Source: Erythroxylum novogranatense (taxonomy: Eukaryota; Streptophyta; Magnoliopsida; Malpighiales; Erythroxylaceae). Taken from it: a DNA stretch of 64,000 nucleotides. Shown one piece after another: positions 47,004 through 58,900 of the stretch. The translations under genes and the position numbers were made by a program. Location of the stretch: NCBI GenBank assembly GCA_029891385.1, contig CM057234.1, positions 20,322,350-20,386,349 of the forward strand, written 5' to 3'. The notes under the pieces are model-generated. The model saw only the letters and a list, made by a program, of their open reading frames with translations, did no database searches and had not been told where the DNA came from. Every line of letters begins with the position of its first letter. Within the stretch, counting starts at the first letter, position 1.

Positions 47004-48462
47004 TTACAGCCTACTCAGGTCATCTGTGACCAGGTTTTCTGCTCCTCTTTTATCTCGGACCTCAATGTGAAATTCTTGTAGGAAAAGAACCCATCGGATA
47101 AGTCTTGGCTTCGCATCCTTTTTGCTCATTAGGTACTGAAGAGCAGCATGGTCTGAATACACTATCACCTTCGTAACAAGAAAATATGATCGGAATTTCT
47201 CTAATGCGAAGACCACAGCAAACATCTCCTTCTCCGTGGTTGAATAGTTTTGTTGAGCACTATCCAACATCTTTGATGCATAATAGATCACATGAGGGTC
47301 ACGGCCTACTCTACGCTTGAAGCGCTCCTACGGCATAGTTCTTGGCATCGCATGAGCTCGAAAGGGAGGTTCCAATCCGGTGGTTTGATGATAGGTGCGG
47401 TAACCAGCTTTTCCTTCAAGATGTCAAACGCCTTTTTGCAGTCTCCATTGAATTCAAACGGTACATCTTTCTGTATAAGGTTGCTCATAGGATGGGCTAT
47501 CTTCGAAAAATCTTTGATGAACCGCTTTGTAAAAACTCGCATGACCAAGAAAGGGCGCACTTAGGCACATTTGCGGGGTAAGGCAACGAGCTAATCACAT
47601 CAATTTTTGACTTATCCACTTCAATGCCCCTAGCCGAAACTATATGTCCCAATATGATGCCTTGATTAACCATGAAATGACACTTTTCATAATTAAGCAC
47701 AAGATTTTTTTCGATGCATCTTTTTAACACTTTCCTCAAATTTTCCAGACAAGATGTAAAGGAATCTCCATACACAGTAAAGTCATCCATGAAGACTTCA
47801 ATAATTTCCTCTACATAGTCAGAAAAGATACTTACCATACATCTCTGAAATGTCGCCGGAGTGTTGCAAAGACCAAATGGCATGCGTTTGTAGGCGAAAG
47901 TGCCAAATGGACAAGCAAACGTCGTCTTTTCCTAATCTTCGGGCGCTACATGAATCTGGTGAAAGCCTGAATAACCATCTAAACAGCAATAATGAGAACG
48001 ACCTGCAAGTCTCTCAAGCATCTGATCAATAAACGGTAAAGGAAAATGATCTTTACGGGTAGTAGCATTTAGCTTTCTAAAATCAATACACACACGCCAC
48101 CCGTTTTGAACTCTAGTGGGTACTAATTCACCTTTTTCATTCTCAACAACAGTAATGCCAGTTTTTTTAGGAACTACCTGTGTTGGACTTACCCACTTGC
48201 TATCTGAAATAGCATAGATCACATCCGCAGCCAATAATTTTAGTATCTCTTTTTTTACAACTTCCATCATTGGTGGATTCAATCGACGCTGAGGTTGCCT
48301 ACTGGGTTTGCAATCATCCTCTAACAGGATTCGATGCATGCAAATGGTAGGGCTGATTCCCTTGATGTCTGCAATCGACCATCCAATAGCTTCTTTATTT
48401 TCCCTGAGTACACAGATAAGCCTCTCCTCCTCCAGATCGCTCAACTGATTGGAAACAATCAC
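47004..48462 (-). pseudogene. Athila-1 reverse transcriptase and RNase H, broken
   Basis: RT starts at about 48462 with DLEEERLICVLRENKEAIGW and includes LNPPMMEVVKKEILKLL, WRVCIDFRKLN and FPLPFIDQMLERLAG. A stop near 47932 separates it from MPFGLCNTPATFQRCM and the catalytic FMDD (about 47781-47794). After a frame change near 47560 comes the connection region (FEFNGDCKKAFDILK). RNase H follows (47291-47004: [30 protein letters not shown], ending [10 protein letters not shown]). The Asp residues of both activities are mostly present, but the gene needs at least three corrections to be read through. Confidence 0.92.
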
Positions 48463-48763
48463 AGTTAATGTTTCGGCCTACCCCAAGAAGACATACTTGA
48501 GGTGCGAAGGTAATGCCTTAAGCTCCAATGTTGGCGACTGAAGAATGGATGGGAGCAATTTATTGTCGTCAATCTTCAGTGGTTGCTGTAGCATGCCAGA
48601 TGCAACCTATAATGCTTGCAAATCTTGTACTGCATGGACCATACCTCGCGGCACTACCCATTCAGTCTCGATCTCTGATAGCTTCGCAGGAGTAATGTTG
48701 TCAGTTATCGCAGCCTGCAAAAAATCATCAACACACAACTCGAGAACTTTCTCGATCAAGGGG

Positions 48764-49578
48764 TTATCTGATCAATGAAAAAAAAGTACAATAATCAACA
48801 GGATGCTTAATGGTGTTATTAATATTGAATGTAACTTTGGCACCATCAAACTCCATAGTTAAAGTCCCCCTGTGAACATCAATTTTTGTCCTAGAAGTGC
48901 TCAAAAATGGGCGTCCTAATAACATTATTCTAGACGCAGGTGACCCCTCATCCTCCATTCTCATCACATAAAAATCTGTAGGAAATACCAAATCATCCAC
49001 TTGCACTAAAACATCCTCTAACAATCCTTGAGGTACCTAGTGGTGCGATCGGCCGATGTTAAAATCACACCATCTTGCTTGATGGACCAAACATTCAATG
49101 TAGTATAAATGGACAATGGCATAAGATTTATAGAAGCCCCTAAATCTAGCATAGCCCTTTCTATACCAACATTGCCAATTTTACAAGGAATGGTAAACAT
49201 ACCTGGGTCCTTCTCCTTTATCGGTAACTTACCCTGTAACACTGCTGAGAGGTTCTCACTCATCACCACACGCCGATTGCCTCTCATCTTGGTCATGCTA
49301 GTAACCAAGTCCTTCAGAAATTTGCAGTACCTTGGTGTTTGTCTAAGCAATGTGAGAAGGGGGATATTGATCTCCACTTTGTCAAAAATCTTTAAGATCT
49401 CCTCTTCATTTTGCAATTTCTTCTTTTTAGCCAACCTGTGTGGGAATGGTTGCCTTTCTGGATTAGCTTTCACGATTTCCTCGGTTTCTGCTTCTTTTTC
49501 TGGCTCAACAGTTTCAATATGGTCATGTTGAAGTTTCTGCGATCCTCCAGCACTTTCAATTTCTTTTCCGCTACGCAA
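48764..49578 (-). pseudogene. Athila-1 protease region
   Basis: It begins with the Athila-type linker MRSGKEIE (49578) and IFDKVEINIPLLTLL. The protease active site DLGAS, in AMLDLGASINLMPLSIY, is at 49132-49146. A frame change near 49025 leads to VQVDDLVFPTDFYVM and SRIMLLGRPFLST, the C-terminal protease signature. The overlapping 140-residue plus-strand frame (49109-49531) is antisense and rejected. Confidence 0.88.
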
Positions 49579-49829
49579 GGTAATGGCACTGATATTCTGC
49601 CTAGGATTGACGATGGTGAGAGGGCAATTTCCTTGATTACGTGCGTGACGCCAATTGACTAATTTGCTCCCTCAGTTCTTGAAATTTTTATTCGTCTAAG
49701 CCTGAAATTGTGTTGAATCAGTCTGAAATTGAACCAAACTTTGTAATTGTGTATTGGTCGTCAATTGGGTCGTAGTCAACTGTGACATGCGATCCTCCAA
49801 GGTGGAAATTCGGTCGCCGTAATTAGGCC

Positions 49830-51089
49830 TCGGATATTATTCTATTCTTTTCTTCTTTGATTTGAGGTTGGCGTTCTTGACTACTCGACCTTCTTGCCCA
49901 TTCCATATCTCGAGTTGGGATGATCCTCCATCTGGGTTGTAAGTATTGAATAGGGATCATATTTCCTTTGAGGCTGATAATTATTATTGAGCGCCTTAAC
50001 TTCAGCTTCCACAGTATCATCTTGCAGAGTCGGACAAGCGTCAGTAAAATGTCCTTGAAATCCACAAATGTGACAAATAGGGACTTATGGTCCCTTGGTT
50101 ACAACATTTGCAGTGACATTATTAGCATTGGAAGAATTAATAACTTGTCTCTCCAACAAATCAGCAATCTTGTCAAGTCTACTTTCAAGTCTAGAATTAC
50201 TTACCTCATGGACACCTCGATTCTGTGTGTCCGAACGATACCCGAATTGCTGAAGATTTGCGGCCATTGCTGCAATCAAGTTTCTGGCCTCCTGAGGTGT
50301 CTTGTTCACTATGGCTCCCCCACTAGCAGCATCAAGAATTTTCCTATCATTTAGTAACATCCCATCATAGAAGTACTGTATAAGGAGTTGCTCTGTAATT
50401 CCATGTTGAGGACAACTTGCGCAAAGCCTCTTGAATCTCTCATAATATTCATACATGTTTTCTGTATCTCTTTGTCTGATGCCACAAATCTCTCTGCAAA
50501 TTAAGCGTACGGATTTGGGAAGTATTTTTCCAAAAACAATCTCACCATATCGGGCCATGTATCCACTGTCCCAGGCGGAAGATAGTATAACCAATCTCTG
50601 GCTGCGCCCTCTAGAGAAAAAGGGAAAGCACGCAATTTCAACTGATCCTCAGTTATGCCTCTTGGCTTGAATCCAGAACATACCACATGAAAGTCCTTGA
50701 GATATCATTTTGGGTCGTCGAAGGTAACCCATGAAATTTCGACAACGCTGAATCAACCCATTGACCTTGACTCAAACCCATCATTGTGATGCATCTTTGT
50801 ATACATGGAGGTTGATCCTCTACTGGTGGTGCAAGCATGTCCCTTAGAGTTGCAGGAGCTCGATTTCTGGCTGGTTGCGTAGGTGGAATAGCTTGTTGAT
50901 CTGCCATCTACGCTTCTTCAAAATCTTCCTTGACTTCGGTCTCAAAGGGCAAATTCTCGATTTGATCGAGCAAGACTTGTGCGAAGCGAAGCTTGTCCCT
51001 ACATAATTTAGTAGCTTTCTGAGTTGTTTTGCGGTCTTCTCTATCTCCGGATCGAACAATAAATCACCTGCAGAAACACAATGCCGCAT
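49830..51089 (-). pseudogene. Athila-1 gag with zinc knuckle, broken
   Basis: The start at 51089 (MRHCVSAGDLLFDPEIEKTA) parallels the start of the Athila-2 gag at 57136. Frame changes occur near 51010, 50720 and 50550. The capsid core is clear: FKPRGITEDQLKLRAFPFSL, WLYYLPPGTVDTW, YERFKRLCASCPQHGI, and DAASGGAIVNKTPQEA. A complete CCHC knuckle (CHICGFQGHFTDAC) lies at about 50035-50080, after a stop at the end of the 50085 frame. Confidence 0.9.
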
Positions 51090-51153
51090 GCAAACAACTA
51101 GAAAAAAAAAGAAAAGTTATTAGCAACACAAACAAACAAAACTTGAGCTTGGG

Positions 51154-51170
51154 TCCCCATGATGGCGCCA
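51154..51170 (-). other. Primer binding site of Athila-1
   Basis: The sense strand reads TGGCGCCATCATGGGGA, five bases from the LTR start at 51176. The TGGCGCC core is the Athila/Tat type, usually ascribed to tRNA-Asp; the distal half deviates from the consensus. Confidence 0.75.
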
Positions 51171-51175
51171 AAATT

Positions 51176-54010
51176 TGATGGCGTGTCAAACCAACAAAAA
51201 TAAATTCCTACTCTAGAACACTTAAGCGAGTAAAGTGGTGAATAGGGTCGAACCACAGAGACCAATGTAGTAATTGTTTATTTGTGTGAAATAAAAAAAT
51301 AAACAAATGAAAATAAAAATAATGAAAATAATTGATTTAGGAATGATTAATTTTAAAACACGAAATCACGCTGGAGGAAATTAAAAAAAAAGATTGAAAA
51401 CAATATAAAGAAAAGCCTAGCCAAGGTACTCTCCCATTTGATACTGTAATTCGATCATAGACTCAAAAATATAAATTTCGTTCATTCTTATGGACAAAGT
51501 TATAGTAGACAGTGAACAGCACATATCAACCAATCCATTCGTAATTATTTGATAACCCCAGTAAAGCTCATGATTATTACCTAACCAATTAGACTATTCG
51601 AGTAAAGCTCATGAAATATAATCTATGGCAGCGATAAGCTCTAATGGACCTTTGTCTTAGCCAACAGAATCGGAAAAGCCGCAATCTATTTAGGCCAAAT
51701 TATTTAATCTCATTAATTTCTTAATTAAAATTAATTCGCCACTCGATAGACAGCAATCACGGATTAACTAATCTATTCTGCAATTTATCATCGAGTCAAT
51801 CAATTAACAGGCCTCATTAATCAACAAACTCAACAATAATAAATCGATCAAGCGCAGAGATTAAATAAACATAAGAAATAAACGAAAACAATTAAACCAA
51901 CTGAGTCTCACGAACTACATGCATCAAATGTAAAGTACCTTGTCTAGATTAAAAATTAGCCACACATAATACTAGTCTCTATCAACTAGACCTGAAATTA
52001 ACAAATTAAAATTGAAGTTTAACCTTCCTAAAGCTCACGCCTCATCGTCGTGCCTCCTTTGTCGGTGATAAGCCAAATAAATGTTCAATATTAAAAGATT
52101 AGGAGATGCTACAGCCAAGAGAAATAAGCAATTAAATTAAAAGATGAGACTGGAAGCTGGGGATTAGAGTGGAATCAACAAGACGCTAGCAACAGGTGGC
52201 ATCGTTTGGAGGAGAGCAACATGGTCGGCACACTTCCCTATCAGTTCTCCTGATTTTTTTTTTTTGCAATTCTCTCCACTTAAAACTTTCTTTCTCTAGC
52301 TCACGCCGACATTGTTCCCCTTTACTGTTGCTTCACTTGGTTGCTTCTGGAGCGCAGCTTCAAGCTCATGACACACCAGCCCCCCATGAGCTCGGTCAGC
52401 CGCGGGCCTCCGGCCTACACTAGCTCACGCCCACACCTCCTGCGTTTTATTCCTCGGTGCCGCCCCTCCAGCTTTTTCTTGTGTCTTCATTTTATTGCTT
52501 GAGCTTGTGTCTACTATTCCTTGACAAGACAAATGAGGGTCTCAATCAATAATAACCTTGCTTGCTCCTCTGTTGCTTGCTTTTCCTTTGGGCCTTTGCC
52601 TTCTCCATGCGTACAGATTCTGTCAGGCGTCAAGCTTCAACAGCTCAAGCTATCTCCTCCTTGCCCACGCTCTCTTCCCTTTAGTTCACCAATTAACGCT
52701 TGACTCTCCCCTAAAATAATTCTCTTGATTCCGTTATTTCCTCACACACACACACCGATTCACGTTACACTCACCTCACTCACACACACACACAGATTCA
52801 CGTTACACTCACTGTCACTCGATCTTATACACTACGTTACTCCTTCTCCAGATTTCACGACCCCATATAAAGCCTGACCTTCCTCTTCTTTCTGGTGGAG
52901 CCTCATTTTCCTTCACCTTTCCAGCCATCCTGCTTCTATTTTTACGTGTATTGTCTGCTGTTGCTCCATGCTTGATGCATTGCCAAGGTGGGTCTCTCCT
53001 CCCAGCAGCTCACGTCTTCTGTTGGTGGTGTCTGCTTGGGTGTTTCCTATCTTTTCTCTAGCCAGCTGAATCGTTAAAGTGCTCCATCCTTTGCTGTCAA
53101 CGTTATCTCCACTTATTTGTTTCCTCTGCTGGTGGTCTCCTCAAGCTGGCGTTTCTGCAGTGCTCCAACAGGTGGGTCTTGGTGCTTGTAAGTGGAGGAA
53201 TGGCAAGTGGAGTTGGAAGAGGCTGGTTCTTGTTTTCCACGCATGGGAGCTCCTTATGTGCTGCTTTCTAAAACGCACAGCATGTGCGTCGTTCCCTTAC
53301 GTTACTGTAGCCTTCGTGTAGTTCCAGTGTCTGTGTGCTCCTCTTCGTGCGTTTTGAACAAAACGCATCCCTTGCTAATTCATGATGGGACCCTTTAATG
53401 CTCCTGTCTTGTGCGTTAAAACTTTGTGTCTCAACTTGTGTGATTTGCGTTTTGTACGTTGTTGTTGTGCCCTTGGCAATTAAAAATGCAACAACTTAAA
53501 GCCTCCTCTAGCTGGCGTGGATGGACCTGTTGCTTTAATTTTTCTCAAGTCAATGCCGCTTTTTCATTTGATTTGTTGTACCTTGTGTGTCTACTCCCCA
53601 CTGTTCATGACAAGACAATTAAACTTGCAACCCTCTTAAAACCGCATTCTCCACCTGCGTTCGTTTATAGCTAGCTTGTTGCATGATAATTCAATTTGTT
53701 CTTAGCTAACAGCTCCAAAAATTCTAAAACTTAGTGGAAACATTCTTCAATGAGTCAAGATTATGCCTGCCAAGTCTTAAAATTTTCTAATAAACCAATC
53801 CCGAGACACAAATTTCTAAAGATCCACAGGTCAAATCTGCCAGAAATTGAAAAGCAGTGTTAATTTCAACCTATTAACGATTTGTTGTATTTTATATGTC
53901 TAAAGCTCTAATAATTATAAAACATGATGAAAAAGGCCATAGACATCCATAAAACACATGCAAGATGCTAAATATAAGGTTCTAAAAATAGATAAAATAT
54001 AATTGTATCA
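51176..54010 (-). repeat. 5' LTR of Athila-1 (uninterrupted)
   Basis: 2835 bp, TGATGGCGTGTC to AATTGTATCA, collinear with 16059-18208 plus 43021-43721. The stretch at about 53305-53320 (GTAGCCTTCGTGTAG) is the empty version of the Sirevirus insertion site. The CA-rich duplicated unit is at about 52740-52812. Confidence 0.93.
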
Positions 54011-54015
54011 CCCTT
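54011..54015. repeat. Target-site duplication CCCTT, right of Athila-1
   Basis: Identical to 16054-16058; see there. It lies inside CACTA-derived sequence. Confidence 0.85.
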
Positions 54016-54118
54016 CATTAAGCAGGTTACAAGTTTAAGTCCCAAACTGATCAAACTCAAAAGGATTAAGCCCCAATTTGGGCATTTAGCTTCTTACTAA
54101 CATCAATGTTAGTAACAC

Positions 54119-54556
54119 ATGGTATGATAATGACCCTTTTGTCCTTGTAAGTAAAATGAAGCAAGTATTCTACCTTAGCGTCACTGTATTGGGCAATAAT
54201 TGGGAAGTTATTCAAAAGTTTCAACATTGAAATCTCTTCGATTTGTGTGAAAGAAAAAATGGTCTAATGAGTGAAGATGGTGATGAATTATATTAAAAGA
54301 TTGAATCGGTGCTAAATAATGGAGTCCTAAAAATATAAGATCTACATATATCATCATTCCATATGGGAGATATTGATCCCAATATACTAGAAGAAAATGA
54401 AGTACAAGCCAATCTTGTCATAGAAAGAGATGAAGACTATATTGAGGATGGATTATATGAAAATGATGATAATTTGGCCAAATATAATAGTGATGAAGAG
54501 TTTAATCGTAATGTAATTAATGATGATGATTTTCAAGATCTTGATCATGATAATTG
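54119..54556 (+). pseudogene. CACTA (En/Spm) transposase C-terminal remnant
   Basis: On the plus strand a frame reads NTWYDNDPFVLVSKMKQVFY, then LGNNWEVIQKFQH. This is the DUF4216 pattern found in plant CACTA TNPD-type transposases: W..NDPF(V/I)LA.. QVFY.. .W.VV. After three in-frame stops comes a strongly acidic tail (IDPNILEENEV, DEDYIEDG, YNSDEEFN, NDDDFQDLDHDN), also usual at the C-terminus of these proteins. The transposase would cut CACTA termini; only this tail remains. The upstream part is disrupted by Athila-1 at 54010 and presumably continues left of 16058. Confidence 0.75.
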
Positions 54557-54610
54557 AAGGTAATAAAAGTGTTATTCATATTGTTTCAAATGTAATACTG
54601 GTAATATTTA

Positions 54611-54730
54611 TGTCAATGCGTATTGTTCATATTTGAGTTATGTTAATGCGTATTGTTGATATTTAAGTTATGTTAATATAGATTGTTGATGTTTGAGTTA
54701 TGTTTATACTAATTGTTGATGCTTGACTTA
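54611..54730. repeat. 30-bp tandem repeat, four copies
   Basis: Units 54611-54640, 54641-54670, 54671-54700 and 54701-54730 are in exact 30-bp register, consensus TGTTAATGCG-TATTGTTGAT-ATTTGAGTTA, with 2-8 differences each. They lie just after the CACTA transposase tail. Confidence 0.9.
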
Positions 54731-54980
54731 TAGTTATCCAATATAATGGCACCTAGTAAACATAATAAGAAAAAAGTGGCAAGTATCAAAATTGTTCCTT
54801 CCCTATAATAACTAAATCAATCGAATCATCATCAACAATAACAATCGACTTCATCCATTAATAGAGCCAGTTAATAACAACCTTCTTCTGCCTCAATTAG
54901 TATAAAGGCATCTAGTTTTTTAATCTAACACCTAAAAATAGACTTACGCTCAAATATATATTTACATGTTTAATGCGGAT
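54731..54980 (+). other. CACTA-derived spacer, possible start of second gene
   Basis: At 54746 an ATG starts MAPSKHNKKK, which resembles the N-terminus of the second (TNPA-like) gene downstream of TNPD in CACTA elements. Two stops follow within 25 codons and no further similarity is visible, so this is only a suggestion. Confidence 0.3.
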
Positions 54981-56948
54981 TGTTGAAGGCATTTTTAGCA
55001 TTGAAATGAGTGGCTTTTTCCCTTAATTATTGGGTTTTATACATATATTTCCTGTTAAATTGTTTAGTTTACCTGAATTTGCATTTATAATTATTCATGC
55101 TTAATTTGTAGGAAATACACCTGGTTTTAATTATAAAAGACCACAACAATCCAAGGAAAATGTGGGTAGAAACAGCAATCTAAAACGGTAAGTAAAAAAG
55201 GAGCAAAGCGCAAAAGGAAAAAAGAAGAAGCACACATCATAAACACCAGCCCAAAATGCAAGCCACCAAGGAATTAATTTGGGGAGGATTTTCACCAGGA
55301 GCTAGCTTGAGGAGGACCGTAAAAATGACAACATCAGGCTACATGTGGAGGAGTCAATATCTGCTACAAGAGGAGAGGTCCAAAAGACCCACTACGTGAC
55401 ACATCAAAAAAAAAGAAAACAACAAAAATATAGGGAGGCTAGTCGCAGCTACATAGAGGCTAGAGTGGAAGCTACCAGCAAAAGGACACACGACACATGC
55501 AACTGGAGGAGAAAAATAAACACACGACAACTCCAAGAAAACAAATCACGCAACCAAGAAAGAAAACAACGACGCAGACTAAGAGGATTTTAATGAGGGG
55601 ACCACCACGTATGGAGAGAAAAGTCACCACCAAATGAAATCAGCACACTAGCTGGAGGAGCTTGAGACCCACCAACAACGTTACAAACAAAAGCAAAGAG
55701 ACTCCAGAATTTTGACAATTTTCGGGCACTCCTGAAAAAAGAATTAAGGCATGAGCACAAAAGAGGGCCAATCACGCAGAAGATGGAGGCTCCACCTGTC
55801 ACGTTAGCAGCTATTTTCAATTTTCTACTCTTTCCACTAAGCATACACCAAGGAGGGACCAGCTAGAGAGGGACGACGTGACCCACCAAGCTCGAAAGCC
55901 CCACCAAGCATTCACTCATGATAAAAACTCTCCACTCACGCTATTTGGGATTACTCTCGACTCACTCTACATCCAACACTCACGCTACATTGAGCTATCA
56001 ACTTTAGACAAGGAGGAGAGGGAGGCTTGGACACAAAGGAGTAGCGAGAACAACGTGAGTCAAACGCAGCAGAGGGAAAATGCACAAGGCACGCAGTAGC
56101 AGAGGAGAACACGCAGTAGGAGGATCTCACTTAGACGGTGACACTAGACGCATGATTTCCCTGTTTTTTTTCGTTCCTCCTCCTCTAATGTTTATTTCCC
56201 TTGATTTAATATTTATTTTGTTAAACATGAACATGATTGAGTAGATCTCTTGTTAGGTTTCAAATATGGGTAGTAGTTTTCGAATTTCTATATAATTTGA
56301 TTCTGGATTTTGTTCAATAAAATTGGCTCTTGATTGTTGATTCTTGTTTTGAGTATTATTGTGCTTGTTATGTGTTAGGCCTCACATAATTTGCGTCGAA
56401 ATTATCGGTTGAAGAATCGAAAGGTGAAAATCAGTAGTGGAAAACCAAAATTAAGAACTTATAGGTTTGGACCTAGACATAGGCAAAAATCTATGAGAGG
56501 AATCACCAAGTAGATAAAAATCTTAATGGGTTTTAGTTAATTTCATGAGCCACGTTATTCAGGTTTGATTTTAACTACAATACTTCTTTGACATCTCGAT
56601 AGAGAATCATAGATAATTTAGTTCTAGTTTCCTTCAAAGTCTAGGAATCAAGTTTATTGAATAAACCAGAAGAGAATAATTAGAAGTCGATCACGAAACC
56701 AAATTTGAAACCTGTCTTTTACATATCTGATTCATCCCTTTCAGTCATAAATTGCGCGGTTATTCTATTTGTTTTAGGATTAATTTTAGCAATTCGTTAA
56801 TTAATCAATTTCTCAATTATCAATATTTAAGTGATCAACCCAAATAATTGAATGGTTTTAGCTTAGCAATTGTTCAGTAACTCCCTGTGGATTGATACTC
56901 TTACTTCCTTATTTACTTGTGTGACCCGTACTTGCGGGACCTCGGCCA
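54981..56948 (+). repeat. 5' LTR of Athila-2
   Basis: The end is fixed by the primer binding site: GGCCA at 56948, then AGTTT, then TGGCG. The start at TGTTGAAGGCATTTTTAGCA (54981) is my best choice by its TG, its family-like opening and the change from CACTA sequence, but the second LTR is not in view. No ORF inside is supported, including the 82-residue frame at 55345-55593. Confidence 0.65.
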
Positions 56949-56953
56949 AGTTT

Positions 56954-56971
56954 TGGCGTCGTTTCCAGGGA
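56954..56971 (+). other. Primer binding site of Athila-2
   Basis: TGGCGTCGTTTCCAGGGA differs from the common Athila site TGGCGCCGTTGCCGGGGA at three positions. Two (C-to-T, G-to-A) fit cytosine deamination. Confidence 0.85.
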
Positions 56972-57135
56972 GTTTCCCTTTGGGCAATATTAGGCGATCA
57001 ATTGTTTGGTTACTTTGGGCATTTTTTTTCATTATCATTTTGTTATTTTTCATTTTATTTACTTTTTCTCGTAGCTTATTTCTTCACTCGGAGTATTCTT
57101 TTTGATTTTTGATCTGCAGGTGATTCTCTCTGTAT

Positions 57136-57975
57136 ATGAGACATTCTCATAGTGCAGAAAATTTGTTATTTGATCCAAAAATTGAAAACACTGCTAGGGC
57201 GCTCAGGAAAGCTACGAAATAGCAAAGAACACAATCTGTGCAGGGTAACCAGCGAATAGAAACCGAACCTATTGATACTATATGTGAGCAAATAATGGCA
57301 GAACAAATGCATAATGGTGGGCAAAATCAAAGAACAATGCAGGACCATGCAATATCGAACTTTGAGGATTACCAATCAAGCATCATGACACCCCCAGTTA
57401 CAGCTAGTAACTTTGAACTAAAGATTGGACTTGTGCAGATGGTCCAACAGTCTCAATTTGGAGGCAACCCTTCAGAAAATCCCCACATTCATTTGGAGAA
57501 GTTCATTCAGATATGTAACATGTTGAAGTAGAATAGGGTATCTGATGATGCAATTCTCCTCATATTATTTCCTTTTTCCTTCAGGGATCGTGCAAGTGAA
57601 TGGCTCTACTCTCTACCTCCAGGGTCTACAACTACGTGGCAAGAGTTATCCCAAGCTTTCTTAACATAGTACTTTCCCCCAGGAAAGACCGCACAACTAA
57701 GGGGTGAAGTGTATTCCTTCCTACCGAGAGAAGATGAATATATGTATGAAGCATGGGAGAGATTCAAGGAGCTACAAAGAAAATGCCCTCACCACGGGAT
57801 TCAGAAATGGATGCTTGTGCAGATTTTCTACAACGGGCTTTCTCCGGTTATGAAAAGTGTTATAGATGCAGCTGCAGGTGGAGACTTTATGGCAAAAACT
57901 GAAGATGAAGCTCATTCATTCTTGGAAAGGATTGCTCAGAATAATTATGTTAGACCAGGATTTTTAAGTGAAATT
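57136..57975 (+). pseudogene. Athila-2 gag, N-terminal part
   Basis: A single frame from ATG 57136 shows the leader MRHSHSAENLLFDPKIENTA, FGGNPSENPHIHLEKFIQIC, WLYSLPPGSTTTW, WERFKELQRKCPHHGI, and DAAAGGDFMAKTEDEAHSFL. Three in-frame stops interrupt it, all TAG (near 57220, 57529 and 57667). There are no frame changes, so it is better preserved than the Athila-1 gag. The frame ends where the inserted LTR begins and resumes at about 63059. Confidence 0.88.
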
Positions 57976-58259
57976 TAGAAATAAGAAATGATATAAAATA
58001 AGTGTTATATATATATATGTTGTATGTATGCTTTAAGGAAACTTATGAGAAAAGCATTATTGGATGTTGATGTATTTGATAATTGTGGAGATTGGTATGG
58101 TTTATAAAAGTTCTAGTGGATGAGTTGATTGAAATGAAGTTAAATAGTAAGAATCAAAAGAAAAAGTGTGAAAATTTGAAGAATTTAGAAAGTTTGACTT
58201 TGGGGATGAATAGTGAAAAAATGTTTGACTTGGGAGTTGACTTTTTGATTTTGGGGGAA

Positions 58260-58900
58260 TTTGAGAAAATGATCTTCTGGAAACTTGTAGTTTATGTCAA
58301 GAGCTTTCTGTAATCATAAAGTTTGATATTTTTCGATATCGGAAGTGAAAGTTATGATCAGTCAAAGTTCGATTGTAGTTTAACTTTTTGAGAAAAAAAA
58401 TTGACTTTTTGATTTAGGCAAAATTCGAGAAAGTGATCAACATGAAAATTGTAGTCTCTGTCGAGAGCTTTTTGTGGACATAAAGTTTGCTATTTTTCGA
58501 TGTCGGGATTGAGAGATATGAATTTCTGAAGATATGTTTGTTTTGAAAAATGCTATTAAGTATAGATTTATGTGTTTTAGGTTTCGAGGCCACTCGTCGT
58601 ATGGATTTAGTTTGAATTAGAGTAAGTGTTCTTCATAAAAGTTTTAGATGATATTTTTATCTTTCCATTGATATGAAGTTTGCAATTTTTCGATATCGGG
58701 GCTAGAAGTTATGAGCGATTAAAAATTGGAAGTTGTTTAGGAAAAGCTGTTTTGGACAGAATTTTTGAGTGAGTTTTAAACCTCTTTCGAGACCTACTTT
58801 GATTTTGAGTTCTTCAGGGAAGTTGTAGAGCTTCCTTTGATCTTTTTATTGACACTAAATTTGTCAAATTCTGAGTTCGGGATCGAGAGATATGATTGTT
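58260..58900. repeat. Degenerate quasi-repeats inside the inserted LTR
   Basis: Four loosely similar segments begin near 58275, 58440, 58640 and 58810. Each contains a 'tgtagttt/tctc..gtc(a/g)agagctt' or 'aagttttagat / aagttgtagagctt' phrase, followed by 'taaagtttg.(t)atttttcgat(a/g)tcgg' or an equivalent, then 'gttatga'. Units are about 120-200 bp. Confidence 0.6.

Larger units (their letters stand above)
16059..54010 (-). mobile_element. Athila-1: Athila-type Ty3/gypsy retrotransposon with nested insertions
   Basis: Minus-strand order is: 5' LTR 54010-51176, primer binding site, gag, protease, RT, RNase H, integrase, long 3' untranslated region, polypurine tract, 3' LTR (43721-43021 plus 18208-16059). 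The CCCTT duplication at both ends shows a normal integration. Excluding the Sirevirus inside its 3' LTR, the element is about 13.1 kb. The gag/protease sequence, the TGGCGCC primer site and the long 3' region with ACATTGAGGACAATG support the Athila/Tat side of gypsy. No envelope-like ORF is seen. Confidence 0.9.

Noticed and set aside
49109..49531. 140-residue plus-strand frame
   Set aside because: It is antisense to the Athila-1 protease region, which has clear motifs on the minus strand.
55345..55593. 82-residue basic frame
   Set aside because: It lies inside the Athila-2 LTR, is of low complexity and has no domain.
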